DNA from: Candidatus Aminicenantes bacterium UBA6228
Lineage (GTDB): Bacteria > Acidobacteriota > Aminicenantia > Aminicenantales > Saccharicenantaceae
Reading direction: 5' to 3'
NCBI GenBank assembly: GCA_002441005.1
Contig: DJWO01000011.1
Coordinates: 77,483-141,482, forward strand
Length of the DNA stretch: 64,000 bases
Shown here: positions 58,083 through 64,000 of the stretch, in pieces
Position numbering within the stretch: the first letter of the stretch is position 1
How the letters are laid out: every line of letters starts with the position of its first letter
Program-made: the position numbers and the translations under genes
Notes under the pieces: model-generated
Told to the model about the DNA's origin: nothing
Database searches by the model: none
The model's input: the letters and a program-made list of their open reading frames with translations, nothing else

Positions 58083-58730
58083 ATGAAAAAAAAATGCCTT
58101 CTTCTGGTTCTGGTCAGCCTGCCTTTAATAATTTATTCCTGCCAACAGGCCGAAAAACCAAAGACAGTGCCGGCCTCAGGCCATGTAGAAGTTGGCGAAG
58201 CTTCCTGGTATGGTCCGGGCTTTCATGGTCAGCTGACCTCCAGCCGGGAGATTTTTAATATGGAAGATTTAACAGCAGCCCATCCGACTCTTCCTTTCGG
58301 GACCATGGTTCAGGTGACCAACCTGGAAAATTCGAGGATCGTTACAGTTAGAATCAATGACCGGGGTCCATTTGTTAAAAACAGAATTATTGACCTTTCT
58401 TACGCTTCGGCCAGAATGCTTGGATTGATTGGACCGGGGACAGCTAAAGTCAGGCTGGAAGTCATTGGCTTTAAGACTCCTGATCTTGAGACAGGAGAAA
58501 AGGGAAAGGTCATCCTTCAGCTTGGCTCTTTCTTAGATCCGGAACGGGCCCGGGCACTCTATCATCAACTCAAGCCAAAATTTCCAGGTGTCTTTATCTC
58601 GCCCTATCAAGCGGCTTCAGGTCAGGTTTTTTACCGTGTCCGCCTGGGGGAAGTCAGCCAGCAGCAAGCTGACCAGCTGTCCAGAGAACTTTCTGCCTCT
58701 GGTTATCCGGTTTTATGCCTGAAACAATAA
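58083..58730 (+). CDS. rlpA: RlpA-family septal lipoprotein with SPOR domain
   Basis: A lipoprotein signal (residues 1-20, lipobox IIYSC) is followed by a double-psi beta-barrel domain (EASWYGPGFHGQLTSSREIFN, AHPTLPFGTMVQVTN, RINDRGPF, IDLSYASARMLG) and a C-terminal SPOR domain (VILQLGSFLDPERARALYHQL). RlpA cleaves denuded peptidoglycan strands at the septum; SPOR localises it there. I use the ATG at 58083 after AGGA; a TTG at 58065 is in frame. Length 215 residues, shorter than the E. coli protein. Confidence 0.92.
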   Translation: MKKKCLLLVLVSLPLIIYSCQQAEKPKTVPASGHVEVGEASWYGPGFHGQLTSSREIFNMEDLTAAHPTLPFGTMVQVTNLENSRIVTVRINDRGPFVKNRIIDLSYASARMLGLIGPGTAKVRLEVIGFKTPDLETGEKGKVILQLGSFLDPERARALYHQLKPKFPGVFISPYQAASGQVFYRVRLGEVSQQQADQLSRELSASGYPVLCLKQ

Positions 58731-58763
58731 TTTTACAGATCAGATAAATCTTGCCAGGAGTCC

Positions 58764-61130
58764 TCAGTCAGAAATGATAATTACCAGACGGTGCTCCCCT
58801 TCTGGCACCTGAGTCTTGAACCGGCTACCGGAAAATTTGCCGGCTTCTTTGCCATCAAGCAATAACTGCCCCTGCCTTTCCCGGCCGAGAGAAATATTTA
58901 TCTTTCTTTTTTTCAGACTTTTTATTTCAAAGGAGATTTCGCGGTCAGAGTAAAGAAAATGGCGGAAAACTGCTGGCCCATCGGTTTTGATTAGCTCTTT
59001 TTTTTCTTCGACCAGTCTTATTCCATCTGGAGAAATTTCAACCTCATAGTTTCTTCCCAGAATGCTCATTCTTCTCAGTGAGCCTTCAGCTTTGGGCTGC
59101 AACTGGCCGAATCTAAATCCATCCCAGGGGGTCACGTCGAGGTATTCCTGGACAGCCATCAGGGTAAAAAGTGGTCCCCAGCTTTGATAACGCTGCCCTC
59201 CTGGCTCACCTGTCCTGGAATCAAAATTTTCAGGGCAAAGAGCATAATTCTTCCAGATTCTAAGCAAGAGCTCAGAGCTTTTCTGGGCTAAATCAGAGGC
59301 TATTTGATCATAGCCATAGGCCTTTAACCCCTCATAAACCAGATAATTGGTTGGAGGCCAGATTGTTCCCCGCCAGTATTGCTGGTCTTTATAAGCCAGA
59401 TCGTCCCTGGAGATAGTCGGTATTATATAATCTCCCCAGAACTCACGGGGATTAAGCAGGTGCTTGAGCATTTTTAAAGCCTGTTCTTCGTCAGGAATTC
59501 TGGCGATTAAGGGGAAAAAATTAGAAGCTGCCCGTCGGCCGGAAAAGCGGCCATTCCAGTGGCGGTCAAAATAGAACCCCTCTTTTTCATTCCAGAGAAG
59601 GTCATTCATCAGCTTTCTCGTTTTCTGGTACTCCTTCAAAAACCGGCTTTGATCTCGTTCCTGGCCGAGAAAACCAGCCAGCTGTGACAGGCAATAGGAA
59701 TCAAGAGCATACAGGCTGTTGAGATCAACACAGTCCATTTCTAAAGTGCCTGTCCCGTCATTGAACGTTGCTTCGTCCCAGTTAGGGAGATCATCCTGGC
59801 CTGACTCCCACCTGGCTTTCTGCTGGCCGCTGGCCTCCTTTTCCCAGGAAGGAACTTCCTTAGCTGTCAGATGAAGATCACTTCCCCACTCTAACAATCC
59901 GTTGCCATTCCCGTCGCGGCGAGCCTGCCCGCTGGCCGAAGGCCAGGTCCAGAAATGATGCCATTTGACGAGATAAGGATAAGCTTCCTTTAAAAAATCC
60001 ATCTGGCCGGTTCTAAGAAATAATTTTAAAACCGCATAACTGCCAACTGGCGGCTGTGACCGGTCGGGAGTTCCGCCGTAACGGCTTCGCCAGTTAGGTA
60101 TATTCCCGTTTTCATATTGAGTTTCTAAAACTGATCTAACAATATCAAAGGCCAGATGAGTATTTTCAACTGCCACTTCCAGGGAATTAAAAAATGAATC
60201 CCACTCAAAAATAGTCCAGTCATCTGGCTGGCCATCCGGCCTGGGAAAAATCCATCCCCGTCCAGCCGGAGTATAAAACCGGTGGTAACCATTCTGATAA
60301 AGAGTTAGCCAGAAAAGATTGTTGGTGATGGACTGAAGACTGCCTGCCAGGGGGCCTGTAAGCTGGACTCTTTTTTTCTCATAACCTGATTTTTCTTCAG
60401 CCAGAATTCCACTGACCGTCCGGCCCTTTCGAAAACGTTGGAGGTGCTCACTGATTGCTCCTGGCTCCTGGCCAGCCGAGGCCGCTAAATAAAGTTCAGA
60501 GTTTTTTCTGGAATCAAAAACCAAATGCAACTCAGAGCCAACTGTCCGGACTTCCTGGGGCGGCTGACTGAGCCAGCACAGATAATGGCTCCCTGGCTGG
60601 CTGCTGCTCTGGCCATAGACACAGGCGGTCTCGGGGCGATAAACATAAGACCCCTTAAAATTCCAGGGAAAATAAAAAATCAGAATAACTTTATCTGCCA
60701 GGCGTGGGAAATGATATTTACCCACGACTGTATTTTCATCCTGCCGGCTCCATTCAATGGTCATTTCATTTTCGGCCAGGGCCGGCTTTAAATAAACAGG
60801 AGTTTCTCCGCCTTTTTTAAAAGGTAGATGGAGATCAAATTTCATCGAAGCATAGGAACCATCAGGTGAATGGCTGCCGACCTCAGACACTAGATAAAAA
60901 AAATCTTGAAATTCAGCTTTGGCTTCACCCCGAAAGACAGTCGGGCTAAAAGCAAAAGCTGAATTTGGACTCGTTATAATGACCATTCCAGGCCAGCTCT
61001 TCGGATCAAGGGCCCCGATAAAAGTACTTTTCCAGGGATAATAAACCTCGCTCTTTAATCCTGGCCCCGAGGCTAAAGCCAGAAAGATCAGCAGGCTAGC
61101 TGCTTTGAGCTTTATCTTTTTCTGTCTCAC
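58764..61130 (-). CDS. Exported GH63-like (MGH1-type) glycoside hydrolase
   Basis: A signal peptide (residues 1-27) precedes a beta-sandwich domain and an (alpha/alpha)6 barrel. Barrel motifs are FEWDSFFNSLEVA (catalytic Asp region), NGNGLLEWGSDL, DCVDLNSLYALDSY and WRGTIWPPTNYLVYEGL with the catalytic-base Glu region near PENFDSRTGEP. This layout matches GH63/trehalase-like mannosylglycerate hydrolase-type enzymes; the true substrate (alpha-glucoside or similar) cannot be assigned. Length 788 residues. It is divergent from the M20 gene. Confidence 0.82.
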   Translation of the reverse strand: MRQKKIKLKAASLLIFLALASGPGLKSEVYYPWKSTFIGALDPKSWPGMVIITSPNSAFAFSPTVFRGEAKAEFQDFFYLVSEVGSHSPDGSYASMKFDLHLPFKKGGETPVYLKPALAENEMTIEWSRQDENTVVGKYHFPRLADKVILIFYFPWNFKGSYVYRPETACVYGQSSSQPGSHYLCWLSQPPQEVRTVGSELHLVFDSRKNSELYLAASAGQEPGAISEHLQRFRKGRTVSGILAEEKSGYEKKRVQLTGPLAGSLQSITNNLFWLTLYQNGYHRFYTPAGRGWIFPRPDGQPDDWTIFEWDSFFNSLEVAVENTHLAFDIVRSVLETQYENGNIPNWRSRYGGTPDRSQPPVGSYAVLKLFLRTGQMDFLKEAYPYLVKWHHFWTWPSASGQARRDGNGNGLLEWGSDLHLTAKEVPSWEKEASGQQKARWESGQDDLPNWDEATFNDGTGTLEMDCVDLNSLYALDSYCLSQLAGFLGQERDQSRFLKEYQKTRKLMNDLLWNEKEGFYFDRHWNGRFSGRRAASNFFPLIARIPDEEQALKMLKHLLNPREFWGDYIIPTISRDDLAYKDQQYWRGTIWPPTNYLVYEGLKAYGYDQIASDLAQKSSELLLRIWKNYALCPENFDSRTGEPGGQRYQSWGPLFTLMAVQEYLDVTPWDGFRFGQLQPKAEGSLRRMSILGRNYEVEISPDGIRLVEEKKELIKTDGPAVFRHFLYSDREISFEIKSLKKRKINISLGRERQGQLLLDGKEAGKFSGSRFKTQVPEGEHRLVIIISD

Positions 61131-61218
61131 TATCTAAATTTAAATGATTTGAGTCTTCAAATCAACATCAAAGGCCAGAAGCAGGTTAAAACAAAACTTA
61201 TTCTTTGTTTTATCTCAT

Positions 61219-61246
61219 TTTAAAAAATCTCTAAAATTATTATAAT
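61219..61246 (+). promoter_or_regulatory. Candidate promoter of the M20 peptidase gene
   Basis: TTTAAA (61219-61224) and TATAAT (61241-61246) are 16 nt apart. The -10 is perfect, the -35 is weak. A strong SD (AGGAGG) precedes the ATG at 61312. Confidence 0.5.
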
Positions 61247-61311
61247 AAAAAAATATAAAGAGCGGCCAGAGCTTTAAGAAGACAAAAATCGGCCTGGTAA
61301 CAGGAGGCAAA

Positions 61312-62442
61312 ATGGATTTTTTGCGATATTTCAAATCACGACAGGGAGAAATGGTCAGCCGGCTTAAAACTCTGGTTCAACTCGAATCGCCAACTTCTGA
61401 TAAGAAGGCAGTGGATAAATGCTCGGCTGCTATTATTTCTGAACTCAGTCAATCGGGGGCCAAAATCAAGAAGATCCCACAAAACGATATTGGGGATCTC
61501 TTCCTGGCCGAATATCCAGCTGGAAACCTGAAGGAAAGCGAAAAGCCAATTTTGATTTTAACTCATACTGACACGGTCTGGCCTGTTGGCACTATCGAGC
61601 GAATGCCCTTTTACCTGGCTGGAGACCGGCTGTATGGGCCAGGTGCGCTTGATATGAAAGCTGGAGTCACTTCAGCAGTCATGGCCTTAAAAACAATTAA
61701 CAGCCTGGGACTGGAATTAAAAAGAAAGATCTGGCTGTTTATTAATTCGGCAGAAGAAACTGGTCATGAAGAAGCTCACCATCAGATTATTTCGCTGGCC
61801 AAAAAAGCAGGAGCTGTTCTGTGTCTGGAGCCGGCCCTGCCTGGTGGAGCTTTAAAAATGGAAAGAAAAGGACGCCTGGTGGTAAAACTCGAGGCCAGCG
61901 GCCGCCCGGCTCATGCCAGTACCCCCGAAAAAGGAGTTAATGCCATTGAAGAACTAATCGCTCAGTGGCTCAAATTAAAAAAATTAAAAATTAATGGCCT
62001 GACAGCCAATCTTGGTTTGATCGGAGGCGGAGAAAAAGCCAATGTTGTTCCGGAAAAAGCCTGGGCGGTAGTTGATTTCAGGTTCTGGACCAGCCGGGAT
62101 TTAACTCAAATTAAATCCTTCTTACGGGAACTAAAGGCTGCTAACCGTCAGGCTAAAGTCAAGACCTCGATTGTCAGTTTTACTCCGCCAATGGAGTTCA
62201 GCCCGGCTTCCAGGCAACTTTTTGCCCGGGCCACAGCGCTGGCCTCCTCACTTGGATTAAAGCTTGAAGCCGGGCGCAGCGGAGGAGGATCAGATGCTTC
62301 CCTTGCTTCTCAGACTGGCGTCCCGGTACTTGATGGACTTGGTCCAGACGGTGAAGGAATTCATGCCGTGGATGAACATCTCCTGCTTCCTTCTTTCATC
62401 GAACGGACTGCTTTGCTCACTGAACTATTGGTTGAATTATAA
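61312..62442 (+). CDS. M20-family metallopeptidase (carboxypeptidase G2-like)
   Basis: Two-zinc peptidase of 376 residues. Metal ligands are in LTHTDTVWP (His), GPGALDMKAG (bridging Asp), NSAEETGHEEAH (Glu pair) and the C-terminal GIHAVDEHLL (His). The dimerisation domain covers about 175-290 (GRPAHASTPEKGVNAIEEL). It resembles glutamate carboxypeptidase G2-like proteins, which cleave N-acyl or N-terminal amino acids; no signal peptide, so cytoplasmic. It starts a plus-strand set with the aminotransferase and serA. Confidence 0.92.
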   Translation: MDFLRYFKSRQGEMVSRLKTLVQLESPTSDKKAVDKCSAAIISELSQSGAKIKKIPQNDIGDLFLAEYPAGNLKESEKPILILTHTDTVWPVGTIERMPFYLAGDRLYGPGALDMKAGVTSAVMALKTINSLGLELKRKIWLFINSAEETGHEEAHHQIISLAKKAGAVLCLEPALPGGALKMERKGRLVVKLEASGRPAHASTPEKGVNAIEELIAQWLKLKKLKINGLTANLGLIGGGEKANVVPEKAWAVVDFRFWTSRDLTQIKSFLRELKAANRQAKVKTSIVSFTPPMEFSPASRQLFARATALASSLGLKLEAGRSGGGSDASLASQTGVPVLDGLGPDGEGIHAVDEHLLLPSFIERTALLTELLVEL

Positions 62443-62523
62443 CCTGCCTTTTAAAGGTTGACTTCAAGATTATTTTAGGTTTAACTATAACCTTGGCTTA
62501 AAAATTCAAAAGGAGGAATTGTC

Positions 62524-63672
62524 ATGATAAAAAAATACTACCTTCTGTCTCCTGGTCCGACACCGGTACCGGAGAAAGTCCTGGCAGCAGCAGCCGAGCC
62601 GATTATTCATCACCGGACAGCTGAGTTCAGCCAGATTTTTATGGAAGTGTCGGAAGGTTTGAAATATGTTTTCCAAACCACGGAGGATGTCTATATTCTA
62701 GCCTCATCGGGGACAGGAGCCATGGAAACAGCGGTCGTTAATACTCTGTCTCCAGGTGATAAGGTTCTTACCATTAATGGTGGAAAATTTGGAGAAAGAT
62801 GGGGTAACATCTGCCGGGCCTTTGGACTGGAGACCAAAGAAATAGTCATAGCCTGGGGTGAAGATTATTCGCCAGCCGAACTGGCTGAAGAGATCAAGAA
62901 AAATCCAGGGATCAAGGCTGTTTTTGCTACCCTGTCTGAAACTTCAACCGGAGCTATTTTTGATATCAAAGGATTTGGCGAAGTAGTCTCAAAAACAGAA
63001 GCAATCCTGGTGGTGGATGGGATTTCCGGCCTGGGTGCCACTCCCTGCCAGATGGATGACTGGAAGATAGATGTCCTGGTGACCGGTTCTCAAAAATCAT
63101 TTATGATTCCGCCGGGTCTGGCTTATATTGCCTTGAGCCCTAAAGCCTGGAAATTGGTTGAAAGCTCCAAGCTGCCCAGGTTTTATTATGATCTTAAAAA
63201 GTACCGCAAGAACCTCGAAAAGCAAACGACACCCTGGACTCCGGCTGTTTCTCTAATCATTCAGCAGAACAAAGCCCTTGACCTGATCAAAAGCCTTGGG
63301 CTGGAAAAGCTGCTAAAACATCATGCTATTCTGGGCGAGGCGACCAGAGTCGGCGCCAAGGCTATTGGTCTTGAACTTCTGCCCAAAAAGCCAGGTAACA
63401 TCCTGACCGCCATTAAAACTCCGGCCGGGGTTGATGGCAACAAGCTGGTCAAAACCATGCAGAACAAGTATATGGCCTATATTTCCAATGCCCAGGACCC
63501 TCATAAAGGAGAGTTTTTTAGAATCGCCCATTTAGGCTATATGGGCGGGTTTGATATCACCACCGCCCTGACCGCTCTGGAAATGACCCTGCTTGACCTG
63601 GGTTATAACCAATTCCAGCCTGGCGCCTCAGTAGCTGCCGCTGAAAAAATTCTAAGGGAGGGATGGGAATGA
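62524..63672 (+). CDS. Class V aminotransferase (serine/alanine--glyoxylate type)
   Basis: PLP enzyme of 382 residues. Seen: LLSPGPTPVPEKVL, ASSGTGAMETAVVNTL, VDGISGLGATPCQMDDWKIDVLVTGSQKSFMIPPGLA with the PLP lysine in GSQKS, and RIAHLGYMGGFDI. It belongs to the serine-pyruvate/alanine-glyoxylate group. Its stop overlaps the serA start by 4 nt (ATGA), so it likely works as the phosphoserine or serine-linked transaminase of the same pathway. SD AAGGAGGA precedes the ATG. Confidence 0.9.
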   Translation: MIKKYYLLSPGPTPVPEKVLAAAAEPIIHHRTAEFSQIFMEVSEGLKYVFQTTEDVYILASSGTGAMETAVVNTLSPGDKVLTINGGKFGERWGNICRAFGLETKEIVIAWGEDYSPAELAEEIKKNPGIKAVFATLSETSTGAIFDIKGFGEVVSKTEAILVVDGISGLGATPCQMDDWKIDVLVTGSQKSFMIPPGLAYIALSPKAWKLVESSKLPRFYYDLKKYRKNLEKQTTPWTPAVSLIIQQNKALDLIKSLGLEKLLKHHAILGEATRVGAKAIGLELLPKKPGNILTAIKTPAGVDGNKLVKTMQNKYMAYISNAQDPHKGEFFRIAHLGYMGGFDITTALTALEMTLLDLGYNQFQPGASVAAAEKILREGWE

Positions 63673-64000
63673 CCACCAGAATCTTAATTGCCGACCATTT
63701 TGATGAAGAAGCCGCCAATGAGCTTCGGACTGTGCCGGGCTTTGAAGTCATTCAAAAAACTGGCTTGAATGAAGCCGAGCTGGTCAAAATAATTCCTGAT
63801 TTTGAGGTGGTGGTAGTCAGAAGCGCGACCAAAATCACCAGGCCAGTCATTGAAGCCGGTCAGAATTTGAAGTTAATTGTTAGAGCCGGGATCGGGCTTG
63901 ATACGATTGATGTTCAGGCGGCTAAAGAGAAAGGTATAGCAGTGGCTAATACTCCTGCTGCCACCTCTATTTCTGTGGCTGAACATGTCCTGGGCTTAAT
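63669..64000 (+). CDS. serA: D-3-phosphoglycerate dehydrogenase (N-terminal part, runs off the window)
   Basis: The first 110 residues are visible: TRILIADHFDEEAANEL, VVVVRSATKITRPVIE, LKLIVRAGIGLDTIDV (read in short blocks), then AKEKGIAVANTPAATS and SVAEHVLGL. This is the substrate-binding half of the D-2-hydroxyacid dehydrogenase fold, SerA group. It would oxidise 3-phosphoglycerate to phosphohydroxypyruvate, the entry to serine synthesis. It overlaps the aminotransferase gene by 4 nt; the nucleotide-binding domain lies beyond the window. Confidence 0.9.
   Translation, partial: MTTRILIADHFDEEAANELRTVPGFEVIQKTGLNEAELVKIIPDFEVVVVRSATKITRPVIEAGQNLKLIVRAGIGLDTIDVQAAKEKGIAVANTPAATSISVAEHVLGL

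Noticed and set aside
1..64000. CRISPR arrays, insertion sequences, integrases, restriction or toxin genes
   Set aside because: None seen; no regular direct-repeat arrays and no transposase-like proteins.

Overview
The window is a gene-dense bacterial chromosome segment with no rRNA, insertion sequence, prophage or CRISPR array that I can see. GC content looks mid-40s percent (estimated by eye). Gene content is mostly core housekeeping plus exported peptidases (M14, M1, M28, M20) and GH57/GH63-type carbohydrate enzymes. Together with the Gram-negative-style lipoprotein, RlpA and lytic transglycosylase genes, this suggests an uncultivated peptide- and sugar-degrading lineage such as Aminicenantes (OP8) or an Acidobacteriota relative. 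That placement is an inference from gene content, not from a phylogenetic marker.

Layout. 1-3.5 kb (minus): exported M14 peptidase (partial), yraN, cysS. 3.7-7.2 kb (plus): split lysine-ketoglutarate reductase and saccharopine dehydrogenase, then a MEMO-family gene. 7.3-13.5 kb (plus): hrcA-grpE-dnaK-dnaJ-rsmE and a Ser/Thr kinase, where the DnaK lacks its C-terminal lid. 13.5-18.1 kb (plus): structured leader and pilT, alaS, a lytic transglycosylase. 18.1-20.1 kb (minus): lipid kinase and two membrane proteins. 20.2-29.2 kb (plus): a degenerate-protease/TPR protein, tRNA-Leu, the proteostasis set tig-clpP-clpX-lon, and rho. 29.2-31.5 kb: a 28-bp dif-like XerCD site, then parB and parA on the minus strand with a cluster of TGTCGGC repeats upstream of parA. 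31.5-41.4 kb (mostly minus): tldE-tldD, an ArsR regulator (plus), an MBL/beta-CASP nuclease, an M1 peptidase, membrane proteins, an RlmI-like methyltransferase. 41.6-43.9 kb (plus): CBM9-like protein and glgA. 43.9-54.4 kb (minus): a glycogen/maltodextrin block with M28 peptidase, three GH57 enzymes, glgC, sensor kinase, receiver protein and galT. 54.4-56.7 kb (minus): a stand-alone LigD phosphoesterase domain and a two-gene replacement of PurH (AICAR transformylase plus PurO-type IMP cyclohydrolase). 56.8-64 kb: VanZ-like, LOG, RlpA, a GH63-like hydrolase, M20 peptidase, class V aminotransferase and the start of serA.

The most notable structure is around 29.4 kb. The dif-like site lies where gene orientation flips: 18 of 21 protein genes at 3.7-29.2 kb are on plus and 20 of 23 at 29.6-56.7 kb are on minus, so transcription on both sides points at the site, as expected for a replication terminus. 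A parAB pair with its own repeat cluster directly beside dif is unexpected, because chromosomal parABS normally lies near the origin. Other points of interest are the lidless DnaK in its native operon, the Tat-signal TldD, the kinase/receiver pair embedded in the glycogen operon, the pseudo-protease/TPR protein and the structured pilT leader.
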